This document shows positions 15,745-24,270 of a stretch of DNA of 42,146 bases, in pieces. Numbering within the stretch: position 1 is the first letter of the stretch; each line of letters begins with the position of its first letter. The notes beneath the pieces were generated by a model. The model did no database searches. It was not told where the DNA came from and worked only from the letters and a program-made list of their open reading frames with translations. Source of the stretch: Candidatus Poseidonia sp. (GTDB lineage: Archaea > Thermoplasmatota > Poseidoniia > Poseidoniales > Poseidoniaceae); the NCBI GenBank assembly GCA_030827745.1, contig JAURDW010000011.1, positions 1 to 42,146 on the forward strand. The letters run 5' to 3'. Both the position numbers and the translations under genes were made by a program.

Positions 15745-17982
15745 ATGATTGATGAAGGAGGCGCTCGACCTTCTTGGCGGGTGCTCATGCTCAGCCGTTC
15801 ACAAGCGAAGTTGCTGAGGTTTCTCGGAACCTTTCCTGAGCGTCTTGAGGAGGCATGGGATGTCCCCCGAGACCTTTCGCTTCCCGGACTGGCCGATGCC
15901 ATGGGCGTGGTGCGTTCGGGGTTGAATCAACCGCTCAACGCCTTGAGTGAACTCGACTTCATCACCGTTCGTGTGGCGCATGTGCTCGGCGGCGGAAGCC
16001 GACGGAGGCAAGTTTACCACATCACCAAAGCAGGTCGTGCTTGGCTTGAGGAACACTCCGAAACCACCGAAGACCTGCCACGTTCATCATTTCAACCACC
16101 GGTGGAGACCACGTTCCTTGTGGGCCGGTCGGCCACGCTCGAGGAAATGCATGAACGCCTTGAGGCAGAACGAACCCTCGTCATCGGTGGCTTATCGGGC
16201 GTCGGAAAGACCGTCTTGTTGGACGCTTTTTCCGAACAACTCGTCGCCAACAAACGTCGTGTCCGACGAGCGAAGGTGGACGAATTTTCGGATGCACATG
16301 CGCTCTTTGCGTCGTGGTATCCCGATGAAGGGCCAGCTCCAAACGAAGCGGCTTCCATGGGAGAGCGTTTGGCTGATGAAGACCCCAGCACCGTGTTTCT
16401 TGTTGACGATGTTGACCGTTTGGACCCACGACATCGGGAAGGTGTTTTGGCGCTCTTGCAGTCTGTTCCCGACGCTGGATGCTCGGCCCTGCTCGCTGCA
16501 CGTCTTCCGCTGCTCGAAGGTTTGGCCTGGCCGTTGCTTCGAATCGGTACGCTTGAGCCGGAAACGGCGGCCAGCCTGCTCGGCGACCACCTCGAGGATT
16601 CCCAACGGCTCGCCATCGCCAAAGCTCTCGGCGGTCACCCAACGGCCCTGCAATTGTACCAAGAAGGGGACCCGTTGCCCGAAGCGGGAGCCGATGTGCA
16701 AGCCTTCGTTGAACACACGATGCTCCACGCGCTTGCCGAGGATGAACGTTCAGGGCTCGACCTGATGGTGCTGCTTCCCCGCCCTCTCCCTCCCGAGGAC
16801 GCCCCTGGGGGTGAAACGGTCCCAGCGTTGGATGACCGTGCGCTGTTGCGCTGGTCGTCACGTTCCTCGACGGTAGAGGTTCAGCATTTGGTTCGCAACG
16901 TCCGGCGAGCGATGCTTTCCGATGACGACCTTCACCATCTTCACAGCCAATCCCTCGCCCACTGGCAAGGTCGTCAGGACCGGCCTCAAGCCGGGCTTCT
17001 CCGTTTGTACCACGCCATGGCCCTCAACAGCGAACACCTCGATGCTTGGATTGACGAAGATTTTGAACGCCTCGTCAGCGCTGATGCCGCTGCTCTCGCC
17101 GTGTTGTTTGACCGGGCCACCCAACAGCATCCGGAAAAGGAGCGGCTTCATTACTGGGCAGGGCGGGTCGCCGTCCAGCGAAACGAAACCGACATGGCCC
17201 GGACCCACCTTGAACAGGTTCACGACGAAGCCCTCAGCGATGACTTGGCCCACTCGCTTGCTTTGCTAGAAGGCGACGAAACCAGTGCCCAACGTTTGCT
17301 GCAACGCCAGCTTGAGCGAGCACCTTCCGTTGAGCGCACCCGACTGGTTCTCCGCACCGCCGTTCAACGGCTGGACGATCGCTTGTTTGACGAAGAGCCT
17401 GTCGCCGATGCTCAAGCGGTTCACGCCCTGTTAAGCGATGTTGAACTTCCCGAGGGGGGACCGGTGCGGGCGACGGTGACCGTGAGCATGGGTTTGATTC
17501 GTCACGCCCTTGCCCTACAGGAGGGCGACGATGCACGTGCCTCTGCTTTGGCGGACCAGTTGGCCGGCTTGAGTCACGATGCGGACCCGCTCGTCCAACA
17601 CATGAACCTCAAAACAGAACTGCACCGACGTGCGAGGTCCGGGGTGGACGTTGCCGACTTGAGCGGTCAAGTCCGTGAGGTGATGGAAGCCCAGCCTTCG
17701 CCGCTTCACCGGGCAGCGGTGGGGATGACGTTTAGCGAACACCTCGCCGCTCAGGCCTCCGAGCAGGCTGCTGCCTTTTTCGCCACCTTGCCGGCCCCCG
17801 ACCGTCTCGAGGGCGCTGGCGCCCCTTCCTTGCGCTACGCCGCCCGGTGGTGGTACCTCGCTGGACGAACGGGACTCCGGCCCGCCGCCACGGCTTTGCG
17901 TGAGGCGGCCAGATGCTTTCGTCAAGCAGGCTGCTTGCGGGCGGCAAAGGCCGTGACCCGTCGGCTTCACCGGGTGCTTTGA
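15745..17982 (+). CDS. HTH-STAND ATPase regulator-like protein (winged helix + P-loop NTPase + helical repeats)
   Basis: A 745-aa protein. It begins with a winged-helix-like domain (residues about 15-100; MGVVRSGLNQPLNALSELDF and RRRQVYHITKAGRAWLEEH resemble MarR/PadR-type DNA binding). A P-loop NTPase follows: Walker A GGLSGVGKT with K155, and Walker B VFLVDDVDRLD with D221/D222. The arrangement resembles STAND/NB-ARC switches. The C-terminal half is helical and probably repeat-rich (TPR-like; YWAGRVAVQRNETDMARTHL). Such proteins integrate a signal through the repeats and use ATP to switch DNA binding; target and ligand are unknown. The start is uncertain: ATG 15745 (used here), GTG 15739 or ATG 15787. 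The region 26 nt before 15787 is GC-only, which disfavours it. Divergent from uvrC. Confidence 0.82.
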   Translation: MIDEGGARPSWRVLMLSRSQAKLLRFLGTFPERLEEAWDVPRDLSLPGLADAMGVVRSGLNQPLNALSELDFITVRVAHVLGGGSRRRQVYHITKAGRAWLEEHSETTEDLPRSSFQPPVETTFLVGRSATLEEMHERLEAERTLVIGGLSGVGKTVLLDAFSEQLVANKRRVRRAKVDEFSDAHALFASWYPDEGPAPNEAASMGERLADEDPSTVFLVDDVDRLDPRHREGVLALLQSVPDAGCSALLAARLPLLEGLAWPLLRIGTLEPETAASLLGDHLEDSQRLAIAKALGGHPTALQLYQEGDPLPEAGADVQAFVEHTMLHALAEDERSGLDLMVLLPRPLPPEDAPGGETVPALDDRALLRWSSRSSTVEVQHLVRNVRRAMLSDDDLHHLHSQSLAHWQGRQDRPQAGLLRLYHAMALNSEHLDAWIDEDFERLVSADAAALAVLFDRATQQHPEKERLHYWAGRVAVQRNETDMARTHLEQVHDEALSDDLAHSLALLEGDETSAQRLLQRQLERAPSVERTRLVLRTAVQRLDDRLFDEEPVADAQAVHALLSDVELPEGGPVRATVTVSMGLIRHALALQEGDDARASALADQLAGLSHDADPLVQHMNLKTELHRRARSGVDVADLSGQVREVMEAQPSPLHRAAVGMTFSEHLAAQASEQAAAFFATLPAPDRLEGAGAPSLRYAARWWYLAGRTGLRPAATALREAARCFRQAGCLRAAKAVTRRLHRVL

Positions 17983-18216
17983 TCAGAGTTCTGCGCCGAT
18001 GAGGGTCTTGGTCTCTTGAATGCCCGGAAGTTGACGAATCTCTTCAACAATGCAGCGGGTCAACTCGTATTCTTCGTCGGCTTGGACGCGAGCGATGAGA
18101 TCGTACTGTCCGAAGAGCATCCAGTGGTTGGTAACGAGGTCAATGTCCTCAAGGGCCGCTCGAACGGTGGCTTCCTGGCCGGGTTTGGTGGTCATCAAGA
18201 CAAATCCAATCGCCAT
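17983..18216 (-). CDS. stand-alone Lrp/AsnC effector-binding (RAM) domain protein, copy 2
   Basis: A 77-aa protein consisting only of the AsnC/Lrp C-terminal RAM domain (FVLMTTKPGQEATVRAAL, FGQYDLIARVQAD, PGIQETKTLIGAEL). It has no HTH. RAM domains bind amino acids and assemble as dimers/octamers; stand-alone versions may modulate full-length Lrp proteins. The start is ATG 18216, not the track GTG 18222, because GGAGGGG lies 7 nt upstream. That Shine-Dalgarno sits around the TGA of the preceding copy, indicating tight coupling. It abuts the convergent STAND gene with no gap. Confidence 0.88.
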   Translation of the reverse strand: MAIGFVLMTTKPGQEATVRAALEDIDLVTNHWMLFGQYDLIARVQADEEYELTRCIVEEIRQLPGIQETKTLIGAEL

Positions 18217-18218
18217 AT

Positions 18219-18452
18219 TCACCCCTCCACCGCGATCAGCGTTTGCGTTTCCTTCACTCCAGCAATTCGTCGGAAGGTGCCCATCAACAAGCCGGAAAGT
18301 TCCTTGGAATCGGGTGCGCTGATGCGCACCAAGAGGTCAAACTCACCGTAGAGGGCGTGGACTTCAGCGACCCCCTCGTGGTCGGCGAGTGCGAGGTAGA
18401 CTTCCCGTTCGTGGGTGGGCTCGGTCTTGAACAAAACGAAGGCTTCGGGCAT
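18219..18452 (-). CDS. stand-alone Lrp/AsnC effector-binding (RAM) domain protein, copy 1
   Basis: A 77-aa RAM domain (AFVLFKTEPTHEREVYLALA, YGEFDLLVRISAPD, GVKETQTLIAVEG), the same length as and clearly related to the downstream copy, with no HTH. The 183-aa track ORF is unlikely upstream of residue 103. ATG 18452 is chosen over ATG 18464 because GGTGA lies 5 nt upstream and a TATA-like GCTAAATCC is centred 26 nt upstream. The two copies form a two-gene operon and may hetero-oligomerise (inference). The effector is unknown. Confidence 0.86.
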   Translation of the reverse strand: MPEAFVLFKTEPTHEREVYLALADHEGVAEVHALYGEFDLLVRISAPDSKELSGLLMGTFRRIAGVKETQTLIAVEG

Positions 18453-18473
18453 CAGCCTCACCATTTGAAATCG

Positions 18474-18482
18474 GGATTTAGC
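18474..18482 (-). promoter_or_regulatory. TATA-like element of the tandem RAM operon
   Basis: GCTAAATCC on minus, centred 26 nt before ATG 18452; supports that start over 18464. Confidence 0.5.
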
Positions 18483-18523
18483 GCTTCCTGCCCGTCGCGA
18501 AGGGCCTTCACACGGGAGGGAAC

Positions 18524-18531
18524 CTTTGAAG
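18524..18531 (+). promoter_or_regulatory. core promoter element of the beta-helix surface gene
   Basis: CTTTGAAG, centred about 28 nt before ATG 18556. Confidence 0.45.
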
Positions 18532-18555
18532 AGGGATTGCAACAGGTTCCAATTG

Positions 18556-21500
18556 ATGCAGCGAGGGCCATCGTCGTTCTTGCTTGTCCTGTGGACGCTG
18601 GCCTTGTTCTTGGCCCCCATGGCCTCGACGTTGGTCGCTCCTGAACCGTTGCCTTCCTCCTCGCCTTCCGCCGACCCGATGCAAAGCGCCTCGGGCCGGG
18701 CACAAATCACCTGGTCGGGCACCCAAACCCTCTCCGAAACGTACACGATTGGTGTGGCCGACGAGGTCATCGTTCAGCCCTGCACGGTGATTCAGTTGGC
18801 GGCAGGTGAACGCATCGTTGTCGACGGGCGTCTCACGGTGTTGGGAACGGCGTCTTGCCCCGTCATGTTGCAGGCCAGCGGCGTAAGTGACCACGAAGGC
18901 ATTCAATTCAACAGCACTTCGGCGGGCCGAGGTTCCTTGATTCAGAACCTCACGATTGAAGACGCCGTCTACGGCATCACCGTCTTCGGTGCCAATCCCG
19001 TGATTGAGAACTTGACCGTCGTGAACCCCGACCGCGTGGCGGTGGATTTGTTCAACTCCGCCTCCCCTCGGATCACCGACTTGTTTGTTGACCAAGCGGG
19101 TCGAAACGTGCCCTTCCAAGGGGATTGGCGGTACGGGCTTGGGCTCTCCATCGGGGCTGGCTCAACCCCAGTGGTCAAGCGGGCCGTCTTCTCGGATGTC
19201 CTGACTCGAGCGATCAACATCTGGGGCGGTTCGGGCGGCCTGATCGACGGCATCACCGTGGACAACTGCAGCGGCTCTTCATGGGTGACGGCCGCCGGTG
19301 TTTGGGTGGAAGACAGCCAACCCTTGCTCACCAACATCAGCATCGACCGGTCGGACACAGGAATTGTCATACGCCACATCGACGACGGCGGCTACACGCA
19401 CGGAGTGGTCCGCAACGCCCTCATCAGCAACTCGATGTATCGAGGGGTGTACGTGGACAAGAACAACCACACCAACTACACCAATTACGAGACGGCGGAT
19501 TTCACCAATTTGACCGTGCTCGGCACGGGCGGTCCAGACGCCAAAACTGCGAACATCGGTTTCGCCGCTATCGAAGTCAACGCCACCGGTGCTTGGTTTG
19601 AAGACACCCTGGTCGAGGATTCCACCACCGTCGGTGTACGCTTGTATTTCGTGGACAGCTCAACGACCTTCCGAAACCTGACCGTCCGAGATTCCGGCGA
19701 TCCGGGGCAAGGCCCACATGAAGCCGGTTTGGCCGTACGGTCGTCGTTTTTTGCACCGAGGTTTGAGGGCTTGGAGGTGAGCGGTTCGGTGGGCCCAGGC
19801 GTCTATTCTTCGTCAGGCGGCGCCATGCAGGGCTTTGATTGGAATCTTCACAACAACACCGACCACGGTTTGTACGTCAATCGGGCGACCCTCCAAGTGA
19901 ACGGCCTCTCCTTGGACGACAACGGCCAATCGGGTGCTCAGGTCTGGGATGCCCGCAACGTGGTTTTTGAAAACCTCACCGCCCGCAACAACGGAGGGGA
20001 CGCCGCCTCAAACCCGCTGGAGCGAAACCAAGCGGGCCTGTATTACGAAGACGCCAACGACATTGAATCAGCATCGGGCGATGTGCGGTGCACCAACTGT
20101 TCGGTCTCCGGTTCCACCGGTGCAGGCCTCCTTGCGGTCAATTCCGTTGACCTGTGGCTTGAGGCCCTCTCCCTTCACGACAACAACCCCGCCCTTCCGG
20201 CGCTGGAAATCGACAACAACGACCTCTTGCCCGCAGGGTCGTCCGGTCGAGTGACCATCAGCGATGCGACCGTGCTGGCCGAAAGCCCCTTGGTTCCCGC
20301 CGTTCAGTTTGGCCGCGTAGCGGCCGACGTTGACGGGTTGGTCATGCAAGGCAACCATTCCGGCCTCGAGTGGGACGGCAGCAACAACGGCAACTTCCCT
20401 TCATCTCTCTCCAACGCCACGCTTTCTGGTTCGGCGTGTGCGGTCTTCTCCAACCACCTCGCCTTGAGCGGGACGGACAACGTGCTGGCCTCCACCTGCA
20501 CCGGCACGTTGGAGTTGCAAAACAGCGCCGTGAACTGGTCGGGCCTGACCGACCAGGACGGTTCCACGGGGCTTCCCCATGTGCTGCAATTGGATGCCAC
20601 CTCCTCGCTTCATCTTCATCGCCCTGTGGACGTTGGCCTTTCGACCGCCATCTTGGCAAACGGAGCGGTCATCGATGTTGCGTGGGACCTCAAGGTGTGG
20701 GTCGTCAACAATTTCTCCAACGGTGTGCCCAACGCCAACGTGAACGTGACGTTTTCAGATTTCGAGCCCTCGGTTCAACTCGGAACCAACGATTTGGGTT
20801 ACGTTTCGCTTCCTGATTTCATCGGTCAACGGTGGACTGCATCCGGTGCAAGTGCCTTCAACACCGCCTCAATTTCCTGCGGGTACGACAGCACAGCAAA
20901 CAGCACGTCGGCCATCCTTGACCAGGACCGCATTGTCCCCTGTTTACTTCCGCTCTCCAACCAAGCACCGTTTTTACGGTGGAGTTCACCGGAGGACAGC
21001 AGCGTTTTCCCATCCCAAGCAGAGGTGGCGTTTGACGCCTCGGCATCGTGGGACCTCGACAACGACACCCTCACGTATGCCTGGACGTCATCCATTGACG
21101 GGGTCTTTGCGACCCAAACCGACGCCTTCGTGGCCAACGACCCGAACACCGGCTTTTCCCTCAGCGACGGCATTCACCAAATCACGCTGGAACTTTGCGA
21201 CCCCAGCCGTTGCGTGTCCGAGACTCGAACCCTTGAACTGGTCAATCTTGCACCAGTGTTGGTTGTGGATTTCCAACCTGCGTTGAGCCCTTGGAGCGAA
21301 CTCATCATGCCCCAAACGGGCACCGTCACCATCAACACGACAGGCACCTTTGACCCCGAAGGCGACGACTTTGCTTGCCTCATCAAGTTCAGCGGCTACA
21401 ACCGTCAGGGCTCCGGTTGGGGCAACCAATGGGGGTGCCCCGAGGAACTCACCTACACCTTCGATCACATCGACGATGACCCTCCCGCCTCCTTCACCCT

Positions 21501-23322
21501 GACCGTCTTGGCTTGGGACGAGGTCGGCAACAACGTGTCCTACAGCGTCCCCGTCATGCTGTATAACGAAATCCCCGACCCCGTGTTCACCGTCGAGCGA
21601 GCCGACAACACCAGCGCCGCTGCGGTCACCCTCGACGGGTCCGCCACCGTAGACCCCGAAGGCGACGCCTTGACCGTGACCTACACGTCCTCCTTGGACG
21701 GCGTGCTCGTAACGAACGCTGTGGTCAGTGAAGGCGACGCGGTTTGGGAAGGCCACCTTTCTCGTGGCGTCCACACCATCACCATGGAGGTGACCGATGA
21801 TCGGGCCGAACACGTCAACCAGTCCAAGTCCACGTCCATCCTCATCACGGTGGAAAACTCCGTGCCCGTCAGCGTCCTTGCCAGCCCGCAATCTCAAACC
21901 TTTGAGAGCGCGGAGTTGATTTGGTTCTCGGCCAACGGGTCGGGTGACTTTGATGCCGCTTGCGATTCCTTCCCCACTCTTGGAGAGTACATCTGTGCGC
22001 CGTTTGAACCCGCAGGTGGGACGGAATACCTCGTTGTGACCTGGACGAGCGACCTCGACGGTCGGCTCACGCCCGAAGGAGAGGACTGGCTGTACTTCGA
22101 GGGGCGATTGAGCGCTGGTACTCATGCCATCACATTGAGCGTCGACGACGGTATTCACGAACCGGTGACGGCCACCCAGACGGTGACCGTAACCGCTTCA
22201 GCCCCCGTTCTTGGTTTGCTTTCACCCGAAGTCGGCTCGGTTCATCCCTCCTCGGCCGCTCTGGTTTTCGACGCTTCGGACAGCATGGATTACGACGGGG
22301 ACGACTTCACCGTGACCCTGCGCTCGTCGTTGGAAAACGAACCGCTGCTGGTGGACGTGGACCCTATGGAAGCCCACGGGTTCAGTTTGAACGCCGGGGA
22401 ACACCTCATGACCGTCACGTTGACCGACGACAGCGGCATGTCTCGCGACGAGACCTTCACCCTGAGCGTCACGGAATCGGGGCCCGTGCTCGTGCTGACC
22501 TCACCGACCAACCGCCAGTCCTTTGAAGCCGGCATGCCGCTGCTGTTGGAGGAAGCCTCGTACGATGCGGACAACGACCTGACCGTCCGAGAATGGCGTT
22601 GGTGGGCGCCCGATAAGAGCAACCCTGAGGTGATTTCCACCGCCTCCAAGGAGGAACTCTCGGACCTGCTTCCCGGCGAATATCACCTGTCGTTGTACGT
22701 TGAAGACGCTCGTGGGAATTGGGCTGAAGAACACGTCAACATCACGATGCAATCCAGCTTGCCCGAACTTGACCGCGATTCCTTGGTGTTGAGTTCTGAA
22801 ACCTTTGTTGAAAACGAACTTTCGTTCTTGACGGTTCAGATTTCCTTAAGCGATCCCGACGGAACCACGCAGGACGTGCGTGTGAACATCACGCACAACA
22901 TCCAGCAGTGGGAGGTGAACCTCTCGGACGCCGACGGTGACGGCGTTTGGGAAGGCGTGGTTGAATGGCGACCGGAATCAACCGGACGACCGTTGCTCAA
23001 GGTCATCGCAAAAGACGGCGTCGGCGAACGTGCGAACATCGATTTTGTCTCAAGAAACCTTGTCGTTGAGGAAGCCGAAGAAGACGGACGCATCGCTGCG
23101 TTTGCGGTCGGTGCTGCGGGCCTGCTTGGTCTCGCATTGCTTCTCGGCTTCGTTGTTCAACGTCGCCGCCGCTCCGCCGAAGAACTCGACCTGCTGACTT
23201 CCTGGGACGCGTTCAAAGGCCCTGCATCAAACGACGCTGGTCCGAAGAACGTCCCGTCACTTGAGGCGAACGTCATCGACGGCACAAACGAGGTGGAGGC
23301 CACCCTCGAAGAAGGACTCTGA
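18556..23322 (+). CDS. giant surface protein: parallel beta-helix plus PKD-like repeats, C-terminal anchor
   Basis: A 1588-aa protein. A signal sequence (SFLLVLWTLALFLAPMAS) leads to a right-handed parallel beta-helix region (about residues 60-560) built of short rungs such as GSLIQNLTIEDAVYGITV and RNLTVRDSGDPG. From about residue 800 there are roughly seven beta-sandwich modules spaced about 90 residues, each opening with a Pro-Val/Leu strand (NQAPFLRW, NLAPVLVV, NEIPDPVF, NSVPVSVL, SAPVLGLL, SGPVLVLT) and several with a DLDNDTLTYAWTSSIDG-type core, like PKD/cadherin-like domains. A TM follows (about 1511-1537, FAVGAAGLLGLALLLGFVV) with an RRRR tail. Beta-helices of this type often bind or cleave polysaccharide, but no catalytic residues can be assigned. 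Start ATG 18556 follows CTTTGAAG by about 28 nt. Many N-x-S/T sites suggest glycosylation. Confidence 0.92.
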   Translation: MQRGPSSFLLVLWTLALFLAPMASTLVAPEPLPSSSPSADPMQSASGRAQITWSGTQTLSETYTIGVADEVIVQPCTVIQLAAGERIVVDGRLTVLGTASCPVMLQASGVSDHEGIQFNSTSAGRGSLIQNLTIEDAVYGITVFGANPVIENLTVVNPDRVAVDLFNSASPRITDLFVDQAGRNVPFQGDWRYGLGLSIGAGSTPVVKRAVFSDVLTRAINIWGGSGGLIDGITVDNCSGSSWVTAAGVWVEDSQPLLTNISIDRSDTGIVIRHIDDGGYTHGVVRNALISNSMYRGVYVDKNNHTNYTNYETADFTNLTVLGTGGPDAKTANIGFAAIEVNATGAWFEDTLVEDSTTVGVRLYFVDSSTTFRNLTVRDSGDPGQGPHEAGLAVRSSFFAPRFEGLEVSGSVGPGVYSSSGGAMQGFDWNLHNNTDHGLYVNRATLQVNGLSLDDNGQSGAQVWDARNVVFENLTARNNGGDAASNPLERNQAGLYYEDANDIESASGDVRCTNCSVSGSTGAGLLAVNSVDLWLEALSLHDNNPALPALEIDNNDLLPAGSSGRVTISDATVLAESPLVPAVQFGRVAADVDGLVMQGNHSGLEWDGSNNGNFPSSLSNATLSGSACAVFSNHLALSGTDNVLASTCTGTLELQNSAVNWSGLTDQDGSTGLPHVLQLDATSSLHLHRPVDVGLSTAILANGAVIDVAWDLKVWVVNNFSNGVPNANVNVTFSDFEPSVQLGTNDLGYVSLPDFIGQRWTASGASAFNTASISCGYDSTANSTSAILDQDRIVPCLLPLSNQAPFLRWSSPEDSSVFPSQAEVAFDASASWDLDNDTLTYAWTSSIDGVFATQTDAFVANDPNTGFSLSDGIHQITLELCDPSRCVSETRTLELVNLAPVLVVDFQPALSPWSELIMPQTGTVTINTTGTFDPEGDDFACLIKFSGYNRQGSGWGNQWGCPEELTYTFDHIDDDPPASFTLTVLAWDEVGNNVSYSVPVMLYNEIPDPVFTVERADNTSAAAVTLDGSATVDPEGDALTVTYTSSLDGVLVTNAVVSEGDAVWEGHLSRGVHTITMEVTDDRAEHVNQSKSTSILITVENSVPVSVLASPQSQTFESAELIWFSANGSGDFDAACDSFPTLGEYICAPFEPAGGTEYLVVTWTSDLDGRLTPEGEDWLYFEGRLSAGTHAITLSVDDGIHEPVTATQTVTVTASAPVLGLLSPEVGSVHPSSAALVFDASDSMDYDGDDFTVTLRSSLENEPLLVDVDPMEAHGFSLNAGEHLMTVTLTDDSGMSRDETFTLSVTESGPVLVLTSPTNRQSFEAGMPLLLEEASYDADNDLTVREWRWWAPDKSNPEVISTASKEELSDLLPGEYHLSLYVEDARGNWAEEHVNITMQSSLPELDRDSLVLSSETFVENELSFLTVQISLSDPDGTTQDVRVNITHNIQQWEVNLSDADGDGVWEGVVEWRPESTGRPLLKVIAKDGVGERANIDFVSRNLVVEEAEEDGRIAAFAVGAAGLLGLALLLGFVVQRRRRSAEELDLLTSWDAFKGPASNDAGPKNVPSLEANVIDGTNEVEATLEEGL

Positions 23323-23389
23323 ACTTCACCTGCGCGTTCACGTCGTACGGGCAGTCACACAAGCCTACAGCGATGGCCGAATCAACGGT
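23323..23389. other. 67-bp convergent intergenic gap
   Basis: Between the beta-helix gene and GT2. I see no T-run, hairpin or ORF of note. Confidence 0.5.
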
Positions 23390-24163
23390 TCATCCCTGTT
23401 CGGGCAAATCACCGTTCAACGAATCCGGGTTGTTGGGCAGCCCTCCCCAAGGCGTTCGGGTCCGATTCAAACCGAGGCGTCGCAAAAAGAGGAACTTGAA
23501 GTTCTTCCAACCGTCGCCCCACGTGTGAATCTCGGCATCACCCACGCGAGGTCGGTAGGGGACGGATATTTCGATGGCTTTTTTCTTGCCGAGGTGGCGA
23601 CGAGCAAGAATTTTGATTTCCTCGCTCAACGGCATGCCGTCGTTGGTGGGTCGCATCTTTTCGTTTTCAAAGATGGACTTGCGGAAGACCCACATGCCGG
23701 TTTGTGAATCCTTGATGCCGTACCAGAAGAGCATTCGGGCGGTGAAGGAGAGCGCCCAGTTGCCGAATCCGTGAAGGCCCGACATGGACCCGTCCTCTGC
23801 AAGCGAAAGTCGGTCGCAGGTGATGAAGTCAAGGTCATCGTCAAGCAGCCGCTTCACAAGTTCGGGGACGAGTTCAGCGGGGTAGGTGCAGTCGGCATCC
23901 ATCGTGACGATGATGTCGTTTTTGGCCACCTCAAAGCCCGTCCGATAGGCTCGGCCGTAACCCTTGCGAGGCTCCAAGTGCACCCGAATGTCTTTCTCAA
24001 GCGCAATTTCCCGGGTGCGGTCGGAGGAGTTCCCGTCCACGATCATGATTTCGAGGTCTTTGCACCAGCCTCGCGGGATGGCGTCGATGGTGGGGCCCAA
24101 AGCCTCCTCTTCGTTACGCGTGGGTAAAATCACCGTGACGGACACGGGAAGCACTTCGCCCAT
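23390..24163 (-). CDS. family 2 glycosyltransferase (dolichol-phosphate hexosyltransferase type)
   Basis: A 257-aa GT-A fold enzyme without transmembrane helices. It starts with the nucleotide-sugar site SVTVILPTRNEEEALGPTID, then MIVDGNSSDRT and the metal-binding MDADCTYPAELV (DxD). The RKGYGRAYRTGF segment is typical of DPM1/AglD-like enzymes. It probably loads a sugar from UDP- or GDP-hexose onto a dolichyl-phosphate carrier for N-glycosylation of surface proteins; the sugar is unknown. Start ATG 24163 is preceded by CCTTTGAAGG centred 27 nt upstream. It is divergent from a GT4 enzyme and convergent with the giant, probably glycosylated surface protein. Confidence 0.9.
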   Translation of the reverse strand: MGEVLPVSVTVILPTRNEEEALGPTIDAIPRGWCKDLEIMIVDGNSSDRTREIALEKDIRVHLEPRKGYGRAYRTGFEVAKNDIIVTMDADCTYPAELVPELVKRLLDDDLDFITCDRLSLAEDGSMSGLHGFGNWALSFTARMLFWYGIKDSQTGMWVFRKSIFENEKMRPTNDGMPLSEEIKILARRHLGKKKAIEISVPYRPRVGDAEIHTWGDGWKNFKFLFLRRLGLNRTRTPWGGLPNNPDSLNGDLPEQG

Positions 24164-24185
24164 GCTTCACGCACTCAAGCCTCGT

Positions 24186-24195
24186 CCTTCAAAGG
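24186..24195 (-). promoter_or_regulatory. core promoter element of the GT2 gene
   Basis: CCTTTGAAGG on minus, centred about 27 nt before ATG 24163. The divergent GT4 gene has its own CCTTCAAATG at 24239-24248. Confidence 0.5.
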
Positions 24196-24238
24196 TTTGG
24201 CTTCCCGCCGGGGCTTGCATGATGTCCGGTTTCAATGA

Positions 24239-24248
24239 CCTTCAAATG
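24239..24248 (+). promoter_or_regulatory. core promoter element of the GT4 gene
   Basis: CCTTCAAATG, centred about 27 nt before ATG 24271; decides that start over 24235. Confidence 0.45.
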
Positions 24249-24270
24249 CGGAAGCGGCTTCGTCTTCTTG

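Noticed and set aside
21088-22158. 356-aa minus ORF opposite the beta-helix gene
   Set aside because: Antisense shadow of repetitive Asp/Thr/Val codons.
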